Origin: Chelonoidis abingdonii
Taxonomy: Eukaryota > Chordata > Testudines > Testudinidae
Assembly: GCF_003597395.2 (NCBI RefSeq)
Contig: NC_133770.1
Span: 30,709,993 to 30,773,992 of the forward strand
DNA: 64,000 nucleotides
Reading direction: 5' to 3'
Shown: in pieces, positions 24,757 through 36,639 of the stretch
Position numbering within the stretch: the first letter of the stretch is position 1
Layout of the letters: each line of letters begins with the position of its first letter
The notes under the pieces: model-generated
What the model was told of the DNA's origin: nothing
What the model saw: the letters and a program-made list of their open reading frames with translations, nothing else
The model's database searches: none
Made by a program: the position numbers and the translations under genes

Positions 24757-24991
24757 AGCGAATGTAAGAGAATTAAGCAGGCCAATCAGTTGCAGGATGA
24801 TGGAGTTAATTTTTCTACTGCAGACATCTTCCAACTTGAATGGCATATGTTTCTGCGTAGAAAAGGACTACAAGTTGTATTGCATCTGTGTATGTGACAA
24901 GCATATTTTTATTAAAGAAATTACTAAATGGAGAAAAATGTGTACTTTTCAATAAGTGCTGTGCTGTATTTATGCAGATATTATAAATGAT

Positions 24992-25238
24992 CTTGTAAGT
25001 GTACAGCAGCAGAGATCCTGTGGCACCTTATAGACTAACAGACGTTTTGGAGCATGAGCTTTCGTGGGTGAATACCCACTCATCGGATGCAGATAACATG
25101 TCACAGCATCGATGAAGTGGGTATTCACCCACGAAAGCTCATGCTCCAAAACGTCTGTTAGTCTATAAGGTGCCACAGGATTCTCTGCTGCTTTTACAGA
25201 TCCAGACTATCACGGCTATCCCTCTGATACTTGTAAGT
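24992..25238 (-). mobile_element. Hairpin element (Penelope-like repeat) with 9-bp TSD
   Basis: The flanks cttgtaagt at 24992-25000 and 25230-25238 form a perfect 9-bp duplication around 25001-25229. Inside, arms 25006-25084 and 25111-25191 are reverse complements differing only by two single-base indels, with a 26-nt spacer. The right side carries an extra single-copy tail (ttttacagatccagactatc ... cctctgata). The arms contain the turtle motif ggtgccacagga / cacgaaagctcatgctcc, seen again at 29250, 52468 and 53018. I link this family to Penelope-like elements from memory of turtle repeats; no GIY-YIG or RT frame is present here. Confidence 0.75.
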
Positions 25239-25766
25239 ACAGTATGCAATCAGAGGAGCATGATGTTTCACACAGAGATTATAGTTTTATTTAGGAAAAA
25301 AGAAATGAAGTTACAATCTTTTTGGTTTTTTTCAACTTTTGCTTCAAATTGTATGCAAATGATTGTAAATAAGCAGGCCTCACTACCAAGGTGCTTAGAA
25401 GTATAAAAATGCATAGAATTAAGATACTCAGAGGGCAGTGTGCATTAATTAAGGTAATATAAAGAAATGTTGGGATTCAAATTAGGTACTTGAGTTGAAA
25501 GAATTATTGACTCAATTCATAAAGTGTTTTTGTATATTTCATGGAGGGTTTATTTCTTCAGTGGTGTTTCTGTTATTCACTGAAGACCCTTCCAGTCTGA
25601 CCTGATCCCAGTTACATTTAAAAGAGAATCTACATAGTAACTAAAAAGCTAGCACTGAAATTGTGGACATTTACTGAATATGCAAAATGAGGTTTACCTG
25701 TTTATTACACATGCACTCCATAATCTGTACTGACGTCCAGAACATTTCCAAATGCGGTTCATATTG
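25239..25766. other. Unannotated stretch
   Basis: Nothing recognised. Confidence 0.4.
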
Positions 25767-26060
25767 TTGGTTTTACTCTATAAACTCCTGTGTGGCTTAG
25801 CTCCTGACTTCCTTAGCAAACTGTATTTGTGTCCCAACCAGGCAGTTGAGGTCAATTGAAATACTAACATCATCCAGTGTGGAAGCTAGAGACAGCATTC
25901 TCACTGAGCAGTACTCGGTGGTCACCGTTCCTGTTGGCTGAAACAGTGACAACTGCCCTCCGGTACTCCTTCTGTAGGTTCTTAGCTTCTGGGCCCACAG
26001 ATATCCAGATCTCCTAAATCCACCACCACTGTCTACTTGTGTTTGTCTTTTCATGGCTAG
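25767..26060 (+). pseudogene. L2-like LINE ORF2 C-terminal relic
   Basis: The plus strand from 25767 encodes LVLLYKLLCGLAPDFL, which matches the L2/Rex1-type block with consensus order 'vlvYKaLhGLAPsYL' near the ORF2 C-terminus. Downstream the frame decays, with stops and shifts. The right limit is a guess. Confidence 0.45.
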
Positions 26061-26729
26061 GATAGCAAGTCACACCTCTTGCCCTATCTCTACGTATTAG
26101 AGTAGATATGGGGCACAGAAATCCTGCCCAACCACATAGCTCCAATTGTGACTGATGGTGTGGAGAGTCAGGCACAGGCCCCACTACCCATTGGTGAATT
26201 CCACCCAAGTAGAGGCTGGACTTAGTCTGAACTGTAATTCTGATCTTCAAAGACCTTCTCAAAATGTAAATGCATTAAATCTGATTCCTCCTGACCCTTA
26301 TGAGTGCTTCCTGTCTGCTTGTCGCATCCTAGGACAAATTTGAAAATCCATTGACAGACCCAGAAAATCATGATTACTGGCAATTCCTGTACACTTCAGT
26401 CGGAATATTTTAAAACACGTATTCGCTTCATAATAACTCAAACCACAAAATTTACCTTTATTAAACAATGAAAATGGTCAGCAACAACAAAGGCAGTTTC
26501 TCCTGTAGATATACACAATATGTTCCTCAGAGAGACAACATTTTTAAAGAGCCATATTATAGAGACTGTGGCAGGAGGGTTATAATCTCCTTAATCACTA
26601 CCTCACAGGTAGGCAAGTCTACTTCATTGACAAGGACTGGGTAATTGAGTAAAAGTCATATTCTTACAGTTTGTGTTTGTCCACAGTGTTTACTTGAACC
26701 ACAGTCCCAGATATCTGTTGGTGGCTATT

Positions 26730-26983
26730 ATATAGAACAGAGTTTTTCATAAGATAACCAGATGTCCCGATTTTATAGGGACAGTCCTGATTTTTGGGTC
26801 TTTTTCTTATATAGGCTTTTATTACCCCCCACACCGATTTTTTACATTTGCTGTCTGGTCACCCTAATTTTTCAATCTTTTTGATACCTGAGACTGAGTT
26901 TCTGCCTTCCTAAACTGTGTAGGGGAGATCTCAGGGACGAGTGCTGGTCCACGGACCAGATGTTGAGAAACGCTGGTATAGAA
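26730..26983. mobile_element. Old hAT element hosting a TA-flanked MITE
   Basis: The element is 26738-26975, between CAGAGTTTTTCA and TGAGAAACGCTG. Flanks atatagaa and gtatagaa match at 7 of 8 positions, fitting a hAT TSD. Its interior is interrupted at 26752-26864 by a separate MITE. No transposase. Confidence 0.75.
26750..26866 (+). mobile_element. TA-flanked MITE, copy 1 of 3
   Basis: The element is 26752-26864 (113 bp), flanked by TA. Its right end tctggtcaccc pairs with the decayed left end agataaccaga (consensus gggtgaccaga). Internal blocks are tgtcccgattttatagggac and tttcttatatagg. It is the same family as 32077-32194 and, inverted, 38807-38924. Confidence 0.85.
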
Positions 26984-29247
26984 TACCTACTTATACTTCT
27001 GTTGTTATAACTATTGTTTCTCTTCTTGTGTCAGCAGGACAGGGGCAAGGGAGAGAGTAGCTCTCTGGCATGTTAGCTTAATGTAATTATTTCTAACATG
27101 TATTTAGGTGCATAGGTGAAATACGTTAGTAAAGGTTGTTATAAACATTTTGTTGGACCGAGTTTTCCAATCAGTTTGCAAATCCATCTTGACAGTCTTT
27201 GATTTGACATGTTCTTCTTCTGTTGTGAGAAGGAAAAGCTGCAGCTCAGTCCTCACTCTTCAGATCCTCCAAAGAGACTGTTGGGATCCTACAGCAAAGA
27301 AAGGAAAATAAATACCTAGTATTTCTAATGTGGAAAAAAAAAGTAAAGAAAAGTACAGACACATTTTCGTATAAAATTAGGGACAAGTTCCTCATTTTCC
27401 CTTTGCAGATCACTTTTAAGTTTTAAAAGTTACGACTCTCTTTTCTCCAAAAAATGCCTTCACTCTGTACTAGTGTCAGTCAGAAGTGAGCACGCTAGCA
27501 TGTCATGTGTAGAATGCAATGACGCTTGCCAATTTGCAGTATTTTGGGTTGAGTAAATGTGACACTCAAGGGGTACGAAACCATGAAAACAATAGCTACT
27601 GAAATAATCTGGTTGGTTAAAACCTGTGTGAGCCAAAACCATCAAGTTTCCCACAATTCTAATTGTACAATATATTATTAGAAAGGAAAATCCCCTTTGA
27701 TTTTCAATAAATTCTCGTGCTAGACTTGTGACTTTGATGTCATAAGGGATTAATGATCTCCATACCAGTAATAACCAGGCAAACGAATGTACATTTTTTA
27801 AAAGATTTGCTAGGATTTTATTATGTTTCTAGGATAAATCCAATTAATAGGACTCATTAGTTTCTAAGACATAGCTAATTTACTCTGAATATACCCGTTC
27901 TTTGAATGACTATCTCCAATGTATATAATCTATTTTGGTCATTAGTTTAGCCTCGGTCTGCACTCCCTTGTTGCGTTAGCATGAGCATGAAATACAAAGT
28001 GAATTTTCTTGGCATAGGTATGCTGTCACACATCATACTGTGGAATACATTTGCTTTCCGTGGAAACCATCCATGTAATTCAATGTAGTGGAGTCATATT
28101 GCATAGTTAAAATATCTAGGTGGTAACTGGTATTTAAAATAGATCTCCTGTCACTTCAGAAACAGAAAGCCCAAGTGCCATTGGAGTTCCTATGTGCTGC
28201 CACTTTGACGGGCACTTCTAAAACACTGGGAGAAATATAGAGCATCTTTTAACTCTGTTGATTCCATTCTGATTGATCTCACAGATTTTTGAGATAATTG
28301 ATGGTATTGTCTTAGTTGAGTCTGTTAGTGCAAATAATTATTAATCAATATGCACTCAGCTCTTTCTTTAGAAGATAATTTTAACACATGATTTATTCTG
28401 AACATTTCAACTGAGCTACCTTTACAAGGAGGAAATCAATTCGCTAGTGGGCTAAAGCACTTTAATTATCTGAAGAGCTGTGTTCTTTTTCTAGGCATTT
28501 TTGCCACGGTAACTTATTGTGTCCCATAGTGAATAAAGCCCTTTACTCCTTGACACTAACAACAGGAAATTTTTCATTGCTATATTAGAGAAGTAAAAAT
28601 AATGCCTTTTCTATTGATTGGCTTTGTTTTAAAGATGTTTGGTTTAAGACCCTAAGAATGCTATCTTAAGCACTGACTTTTGAAACTAATTAATATTATA
28701 AAAAAAGGGAAAAAATAGCATTTCTTCTGAGCATAGACAGCTAATTTTGTGATGAATATATCCATAGACTTGTAATTTTTTTGTTGAACATTTGCTCATG
28801 TATAGCAAATGCAGTAGTGAACAATTGCAGTTAATTTGAAGGGACGCTCTCATGCCAGAAGTGAGACATAGGCGTGAAGCATTATAGTATACAGGTGAAA
28901 TCACTTGCAATGTGTGTTAGTCATTTGTATTTTGTATTTTTTAAGCAATACTTGGGCTGTTTCCATGAACATGTTAGTAATACTGCCTTTTCATGTGATT
29001 TCCACTAGCGTTAAGGTACAAGGTTATGGAACCATCTACCATCATGGGCAATCATTTCAGTGAAAGAGATACTCATACAACTGTTTTTCTGCGTTATTAT
29101 TTTAATGATAGTATTGCATATGCTGCTGTCAGCTATACAAAGGTACCTCCAACAATGATATTTAAATATCATTTTCCTGCTTTATCATCCAGAATCCAAT
29201 ACATTTGCACTTGAGTAGCACCTTAGTTTACAAACAGTCATTGAGAG
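26984..29247. other. Unannotated AT-rich stretch
   Basis: Nothing recognised; only short chance frames. Confidence 0.4.
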
Positions 29248-29249
29248 TA

Positions 29250-29340
29250 AGGGCGAAGTGGGTATTCACCCACAAAAGCTTATGCTCCAATATATCTGTT
29301 AGTCTCTACGGTGCCACCGAACTCTTTCTTGCTTTTTACA
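29250..29340 (-). mobile_element. Penelope-like hairpin-family fragment
   Basis: gcgaagtgggtattcaccca, then aaaagcttatgctccaata, then ctgttagtctctacggtgcc and tgctttttacagaatctg follow the single-copy half of the 25001-25229 element in the same order as its right arm. It is a single arm without a hairpin. Confidence 0.7.
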
Positions 29341-29597
29341 GAATCTGACCTTGTGTTAGTAATTATTAGTACATTATTAAAGTGGATACATTTTAAATAC
29401 CTAGTTTAGTTTTCATTTCTAATGCTGCTCTATTTTTTGCATTTCTTTCAACTTGGTCAATGAATGCAGACTAGTAAGTTTCCAGTTTTGTATCCACTCA
29501 GCTTCTACTCTGTTTCAGTTTTAGGTTCTGATGCATTACCATAGTTCTGCAGTAGAAGAGTTGCAGAACTTGCACGTATATATTTCAGTTTGTTACA

Positions 29598-29638
<41 letters not shown>

Positions 29639-29647
29639 CCTCTCTCT
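29598..29647. repeat. (TC)n microsatellite
   Basis: About 19 uninterrupted TC units, then a CCCC break and a few more units. Confidence 0.95.
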
Positions 29648-29947
29648 TAGGAAACAATTGTCCTGACAGTGTTCCTTTAAGAAAATAACGGAAAATAACA
29701 TCAGCGGTTATGGCATTTTACATCATACTTGCAGGGTCTGACTTTTAAGCTAGGAGAGGCTTTGTTGTAAGGAACAAATATGTATATATTTAATCTTAGT
29801 TCCTACAGCTGACTAGAAGAAGCAGCTTGAAAGACATGAGAGAGGATTTCCTGGAAGTGTGTGTTATGGCTGCGTATGTTTTCCTGCCAAATGCAGAGGT
29901 TATCTCTGACCGATGATCATACTTAATATTTTTGGGATAATATAGAA

Positions 29948-30245
29948 GTAAGTAAGCATCTGAATATCGATCCTGGTCCCACTGAAATCATTTTGAGTTT
30001 TATCAGTGACTTCAGTTGGGATAAAGATTTCTGCAGGAGCTCTTTGGAAGTGCATATTAGTCTTTAGATATGTTTACTTTCCTATCCACATCTGTGAATT
30101 TCATTGCATAGAATTTTGCCCTTCTCTTAATCTACTGCTTTCCTAATATATATGTAACTAAAACTATTTAGTTAAATTCAGTCCCCATTGAAATCAATGA
30201 AAATTTTGCTGATGAGTTCAGTGGAACCAGAATTTCATCCACTGT
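29948..30245. repeat. Decayed palindromic repeat relics
   Basis: atcctggtcccactgaaatc (29970s) and tcagtccccattgaaatcaa (30179 onward) with ttcagtggaaccagaatttc match halves of turtle palindromes built on 'cccattgaagtcaatgg'. Too decayed for exact limits. Confidence 0.35.
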
Positions 30246-30389
30246 ATGGTTAAGTGACTATCACAGGTTATGTTAGTCCTTCCAATGATGTGAGTGGAGT
30301 TTGCAAAAAATGTAGCAACTTCCTTTTATAGAATAAAATAATTGCTGAGTTGAGCTGTCTAAAGTGGCTCAAGAGTGTGAGTACCAATC

Positions 30390-31720
30390 TCAGGGCAGAC
30401 TGTTAAGAAGCAGAGCACAAACCCTAAATTAGTTTTGTGTTCTATACTTAGATTTCACCAATCTAGTATCAAGTGTGACTCCTCAGACACTATAACAGCC
30501 TTAACATGGAGTTACAGACAGTCTCCTTGGGTACTCTGATCTACCTTGCAATCTAGGTAAGCTTGCCTTTGTGATCAGTTGTCCCTTACTCCAAAAATAT
30601 TCAGGTAACTCCCAGTCCCAAAGAACCAGTCACTTACCCCAGGTCAGTTGTACCTTAGATCTTACACCAAAGACAATGCTTGTAGCCAGTCCTATAATAA
30701 GCTATCTAAAGATTTATTAAGTAAGAGAAAGAAATGAGACATATTTACAGAGTTAAAGAGGTAAACATGTGCACACAAATGAGTTATAGTCTTAGGTTCC
30801 AAAAGATAATTGAAGCTTTTATAGTAAGCAAACACTGAGGATCTTTTGCTTATGCTTTGTAATCCTACCCCCCCCCCAGAGTCCAGGCAGCATGGAGACC
30901 CAGTTTCTTCTTGTCAGGGCTTTTTATTCCCTTTCTCCTAGAGTTCAAGGTGATGGGATAAGTTCATGTGCACATTCTCCTCTTCATGGGTGTTGGGAAG
31001 CATTCAGACAAGTCTTCTGTCTTGTGATATTCCACAGTGGTTTGTCTGGTGTTTATGGGCCTTTTTTTGTTGGGCAGGAGAAAACATGTTCTGTGGCAAA
31101 CTAATCAGGGCCGGCGCTTCCATTAGGCGACCCTAGGCAGTCGCCCAGGGCGCCAGGATTCGGGGGGGTGGCATTTTGTGCGCTCCCCGTGGGAGCTTCC
31201 AGTTCCGCTCCCGTCGCGCCGCTGAAGAAGGACCTTCTGCTGACGTGCCGCGGAAAACAGTGGCAGGCAATTGAGCAGCTCAATGACTGCCGCTGTCGCC
31301 TGCAGCATTTCAGCGGAGGGTCCTTTTTCGGCAGTGCAATGGGAGTGTAACCGGAAGCTCCCGTGGGGAGCGCACAAAATGCTGCCCCCTCAATTCTGCC
31401 TAGGGTGCCAGAAAGTCTGGCGCCGCCCCTGAAACTAATATTTCACATGTGGTAATGTTTCTCTCCTGACTCTTGGTTTACAGTTACAGAGCAAACACTT
31501 AAATATTACTATATAGCATGAGGTACAGATATTATAAGAGGTTTATGCATGCAGCAACTTACAAGTATTTCAAAGTCTAAACATATTTTTGTAAATCGAA
31601 TGCCTAGTTTAACACACACGTGAGCCAGACTGGTTTCAGCTATGCATTTGTTCATTGAGACCTATAGGCCTTGGCATGAGCTGGCACCTGATCTGCCAGC
31701 ATCACACTGATACGTAGGCA
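30390..31720 (-). repeat. Probable composite turtle repeat, possibly LTR-type
   Basis: The order agccagtcctataataagct, then aaagatttattaagtaagag, then gagttaaagaggtaaacatg, and far downstream gcatgagctggcacctgatc followed by tgccagcatcac is one I associate with a widespread turtle element. The antisense contains an AATAAA within tttattaa. No terminal dinucleotides or TSD could be fixed, so the class (LTR or other) is open. The hAT copy B at 31106-31431 is inserted in it. Confidence 0.3.
31098..31439 (+). mobile_element. hAT MITE, copy B of a two-copy family
   Basis: The element is 31106-31431 (326 bp), starting CAGGGCCGGCGCTTCC and ending ggcgccgcccctg. The TSD aaactaat is perfect at 31098-31105 and 31432-31439. 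It shares order and orientation with copy A (18760-19103); B is shorter, with a small internal deletion near 31190 and another near 31365. Confidence 0.95.
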
Positions 31721-31850
31721 GCATTTAAGCATATTGGATCAAAATTTAGACCTGCTATAAGCCGGTGCAATATCAGTGCAGCAGCACTCACAGCATATTT
31801 GTATTTGGGCCCGAGTAGTATTTGTGTGTAAATGAGTGGGGTATGAAAGG

Positions 31851-31851
31851 A

Positions 31852-31874
<23 letters not shown>
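31851..31874. repeat. (GT)n microsatellite
   Basis: About 11-12 GT units. Confidence 0.9.
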
Positions 31875-31882
<8 letters not shown>

Positions 31883-32074
31883 GTTTGTATAACTCATACC
31901 TCAGTAGTTCAGGAGCCAAATTAGCGATCAGCATTACTCAAAAGAGCCATAGTAGTGTGAATTCATTGTTTCATTTACACTATATATATTATTCTCATGG
32001 CCAAATGACTGACCAAGTATTATTATTTTATCAACTGCAATTGGTTAATAATATGGTAAAAGCATCCTGATTGT

Positions 32075-32196
32075 TAGGATGACCAGAAGTCCCATTTTTA
32101 AAGGGACAGTCCCTGTTTTGGGGACCTTTTCTTATATAGGCACCTATTACCTCCCACTCCAGCCTTTTTTTCCACAGTTACTATCTGGTAACCCTA
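32075..32196 (+). mobile_element. TA-flanked MITE, copy 2 of 3
   Basis: The element is 32077-32194 (118 bp), from ggatgaccaga to tctggtaaccc, flanked by TA on both sides. Internal blocks agtcccatttttaaagggac and ttcttatataggcacctatt match copies 1 and 3. A decayed hAT-like tail (gctcgtgagcctcagtctga then gaaacactgg) lies just downstream at about 32290-32330. Confidence 0.85.
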
Positions 32197-32339
32197 CTGA
32201 TTGGTTAATAACTTAGATTGGTTAATAATTAAATCTCACAGTGTTTTAATATCATGTGCTGCCAAGAGCTGCAGGAGACACATTAAAGAGCCAATTGCTG
32301 CTCGTGAGCCTCAGTCTGAGAAACACTGGTATAACTAGT

Positions 32340-35300
32340 CATTACTTACTACTTTGTTGGTGACGCTGTCTTTTTTGGAGACAGTTATCCCCATCTCAAG
32401 TTAAAACTTCATAATGCAGAAGATGAAGGTTAGCTCGTCTATGTTTGTTTCATGTTGCTCCCAGCTGAAATGATCTGTGCAGGAAGGTCCCATTTTTAAA
32501 TGACAACATTGTTTCTTTCAAGTATTCTAACTTTAGAACAAAAGAGATTATGGAGTTCCAAGGGAACTTCCGTGCAGTCTGAAAGCAGGTACTTCTGAAA
32601 GTGTTGAAGAGCTTTCAAAGCAGAGGAAAATCTGTTCGGTGGGTGTGAAAGATCACAAAGGTTAACTTCTGGGATTTTGCCCATTGAATTATTCTCTTCC
32701 TTCCAGTCTGTTGTCTGTTGGCTTCACAATGCAGTAGCATTGCAGCTTTCCAGATTAAAAACATCTGGCTTTCTATCTACTGTGTGCATCAAAAAAGATA
32801 GTCCTGAAGAGTTAACAGTCACAGAATTCTTATCTTATGTATTTTGTTGACATTATTTGAAGTTGATATCCTCATCAAAGCTAAAGGCTGAGCAGGTGTG
32901 TCTGTTTTCTACAATTTGGCCACCCAACATTAATCTTTTTTTTTTTTTTTTAACAGAAATTTTATTGCCCTTGTATTAAAATTCCATTCCTGGGTGGTGG
33001 TGAAACCTGATTTAGATTGGGGACCAGAATGACATTTGTACACTAGATCAAATTTAATATTTCCTCCAGCAATTGCTTTCTTGTGATTCAAGTAGTGGCA
33101 GACTTGTAACTTCAAACACACTGGTATGTAGGAAGAGATCATAGTTTATTACTTCTTATATTAAAATTGAAATATGAAGGTGAAGGAGCTGGACTAATGT
33201 ATTTTATTGAAGACAATTTGGAAACATACATTTATATCACGGTGACACTTCTACATGAGAGGAGATTTGGTTTGTTTGGCTCCATGAAGAGGAGATGATT
33301 GTTGAAGAGCTGAAAAATTTTGTGAGCCTACAGTCATATGAAGAAGCTATTTATTAAAACCAGATCTTGTGAAAAAATGATAAAGTTTATGTTTTTAGGT
33401 TATTCAGGGCAAACATAATTTTAATGCCTTTATTAATACTTGCCGGGGACTTCAGCTTTCAGGTTTGAACTCACATAAAACTGTCTTAATTTATGAGCTG
33501 TCACGTGTGTATTGGATAACTAGCTACAAGATAAATCTGTACTTAGTACAAATCTGTCTGAATTGATGAAGTTCAGTATAATTTATATAGAAAGTGTAGT
33601 TTGGTTATGAGAAAAAAGTGCAGTTTTATGTGACAACTTTAGGTGTATGGATGCATATTAATCTTGGATCATAGCATATATTCTCAGGAATATTTTAATA
33701 TTTTGTATCTTCGGTATTTGAGGAGAATTTTATACATTTTGGTTTGATTTATAGCAAAACCGTCTTGTTCTGATGAATATTGGCTTTTTCTAGTGTCTAT
33801 AAGGCAATAGACGCAACTTTTACTTTACACATGTGCATTATAAGACAGATTCTGCCCTTCTGAACAGATGTATAAACTGGAACATCCTGGCAGATCTCAG
33901 ATCTCTATGCAATAGCACGTACGCTGCCCTTTGATTTTCATGTGTCTGACTGTACAGAATTTGGGGGAGGGGTTTCAAGCTCCCCATTTCTAGCACACAT
34001 GATCACTTGTTTTAATTCCTGTGCCGTAAATAGCCAGTTATAGATAGCATCTCTGAATTTTATTTTGAGAATGGAAGGACAGAAAGGTTGTGGCTGCTCT
34101 GTGCCTTGTTTTTGCTTTCCAATTCAGAAAAGACTTCCTAGTTGTTTACTAGATGTACCATAAACCAACTTCATAACTGTGACTAGCATGATATGAATAA
34201 TAAACAATGTTCAACTGAAATGTCAGGATCCAGACAGCTTAGACAACATCTGTTTGATCAAGAAATGCAATACACAGCACACCCCTATTTTACAGAGCTC
34301 TGCGTAACCAAAATTCTTGGTTAACCAAAGTTCACTTACGTCCCCAGGGTTGTACTGGATAAGGATACCAGTCAGCTTTGCTCAGCATAGCCTCTTTAAA
34401 GCTGGCTTTTTGAAAGCCAGCTGGCATCTCTGTCACTGTACTCTGGGATTGGGGACATGGAATGCAGCCTGTTCAAAGGGAGAGGAAGCCAGCAGGCTTT
34501 GGAAAGGCTGAATGTCTTTTCCTTTCAGAGACAATAAATGGGATTGCAGCTGAAGGTTTTGATGTCCCTCAAGGCCATTGGATAAATTGGGAAGGGGCAT
34601 GAAGGCAGAGAGGCAGAAGTGTGTGTAATACAACATACATATATTGAGGAATGTCATGTGGATTACGAAATCCCATGTGAGTTTTCCTAAGTCTACATCT
34701 TCTAAAATGGCTAATGGTTAGAATAGTACAGCCTTGGTTTTGGGAAGGCCTTGGTCTTTGGATCGATTTTAAAGGTCAATTTGCCATTTTGGAGAGTTGT
34801 GATCCTATTTGGGTCTGTCAGCTTTCGCAGTAGAAATGGGCCTGATCACATAATTCAGTTCCAGATTCAGATTTCAACCCTCCTTTCCATTCAAAGTTTG
34901 ATGTCCAAATTCAGCTTTTTATTCAGCCCATTATTGCTGAGAGGCAGTAGCCACTCCATAGTTGGTAATCTAATTAGCTTCCATTACAAAGAATGTTTTC
35001 AAACTGCTTTTGAGATACAAATCATTAAACATTTTAAGAATTTTCATTGTTGACTTTTGTCTTTCTCTCCATCTGTCTCAAACATGGCTTTATCACATCT
35101 TTCAACTTTCGATATAATTAAATCTTCTTAAAAATTAATGCATTTTCTACTTTGCAGACAATAGGTTGTAATTAAGCAGGGTTTTTAACAACTTTCATAG
35201 ACTACAGTTGATATTATGAGGCTGAACTGATCTTGCTGAGGTTACGCTATCCTAAAACTGGCATAATAGAGCAGAGAATCATACCCAGTATGTTTGTTTA

Positions 35301-36144
35301 TTATGTGAGAAGATTTATGATATCCTTAAATATTTATTTCTTTGCTTATAGCAGCTTAGGTTCTCTAAATGATGAGCTAGATAAGTGCTTTGCTGTCACT
35401 TAACTTTAACTGATTTATTAAATGAATTTTATTTATTCATTTAGAATAGCAATAGAAGCAGCTGTGTGATGTGGATCTGAGTTTGGATTCCAAGTCCTGC
35501 TACCACAAAAGTTCACAGGTGTTTGCATCCAGAGCTTTGGTTAAGACCCATTTCTCTTGAGTAGAGCACATTTGCTCATAAATCTCAATGTCAGAATAAG
35601 GACTTTATGGATCATCTAGTCCTCCCCATTGCCCGGCTGCATTCTTAAGAACTAAGTGGTTAACATTGAATTTCTGAATAAACGCAACAATTTGATCTAG
35701 CATTTTGTGCTGTTCAAGTTTTGTTCTTTAGTTATTGTACAGTAGAGACTATTCAATCAAAAAATAGTTCGTTTATTTATTATCCTTGTTGATTTATTAC
35801 ATACTCATTTTAAACTTTATTTTTATTGAATTTAATACATGTAACTTGGTACAACATTTGTTTGTCAGTCTTTTTGCATCTTTCCAGTTATCCTTTGATT
35901 TTAAAAAACAAACAAAAAACACACAAGTATCATAAACTAATTCCCTAAATTTCCTAGGGTATTAACCAGCAAGTGGAGTTACTGTGCATTGTTATTGCAC
36001 AATTAAATGTCAATTATTGCTTTCTGAATCTTATCAAAGACTTAAATTTCTTTGTATTGAACTATAAAACTGAATAACATATAGGAAAAATAGTCTCAAC
36101 AATTAAGATGGAAGGTCCTGTAAAAATAATTATTGATAAGAAAA
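32340..36144. other. 3.8-kb stretch with little recognisable content
   Basis: Only minor items: a poly-T run at 32937-32952, a perfect 9-bp-stem hairpin gctggctttttgaaagccag(c) at 34401-34421, a possible Tigger-like scrap at about 34275-34345 (ttggttaaccaaagttc), and a short CR1-tail-like scrap at about 35588-35625. No gene. Confidence 0.45.
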
Positions 36145-36335
36145 TACACCTCTACCCGGTATAACACTATCCCATATAACACGAATTCGGATATAACGTG
36201 GTAAAGCAGCGCTCCGGAGGAGCGGGGCTGCGCACTCCACTGGATCAAAGCAAGTTCGATATAATGCGGTTTCGCCTATAACACAGTAAGATTTTTTGGC
36301 TCCCGAGGACAGCATTATATCGGGGTAGAGGTGTA
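36145..36335. mobile_element. Tc1/mariner-type MITE, TA target
   Basis: The element is 36147-36333 (187 bp). Ends CACCTCTACCCGGTATAAC and a right end with reverse complement CACCTCTACCCCGATATAA make an inverted repeat of about 20 bp, flanked by TA. The interior repeats the 'atataac' motif several times. Non-autonomous. Confidence 0.9.
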
Positions 36336-36587
36336 TTTGGAAATTTGTATATATACCTACTATCTGGTCAAGATGCTAGGCAACTTAGAGTATGAAGAGA
36401 ATTAGCTCATCAGCCACTATTGTTTTTACTATTCACTGATGATTAGTAGTATACCAGAATGCTGAAGGAACAATTAAAAGTATCAATTTTATTTTTTTGA
36501 AAGGAAGGAAGATTGATTCTGGCATTTACTCTCCTATTAATCTAACTTCTATCCCTAGAAAAGAAAAGGGGGAAAAAGGGTGAAATG

Positions 36588-36616
36588 AAGAAGAAGAAGA
36601 AGGAGAAGAAGAAGAA
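36588..36616. repeat. (GAA)n microsatellite
   Basis: About nine imperfect GAA units with one GGA. Confidence 0.9.
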
Positions 36617-36639
36617 TTAACTATCTAGAGAGTACAGAA

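Noticed and set aside
25006..25191. CRISPR-like or rRNA-like structured repeat
   Set aside because: Only one inverted pair, no regularly spaced direct repeats; TSD and related single-arm copies identify it as a mobile element.
34401..34421. Hairpin gctggctttttgaaagccag as a miRNA or terminator
   Set aside because: The stem is only 9 bp with a 3-nt loop, too short for a miRNA precursor, and factor-independent terminators are not expected in vertebrate nuclear DNA.
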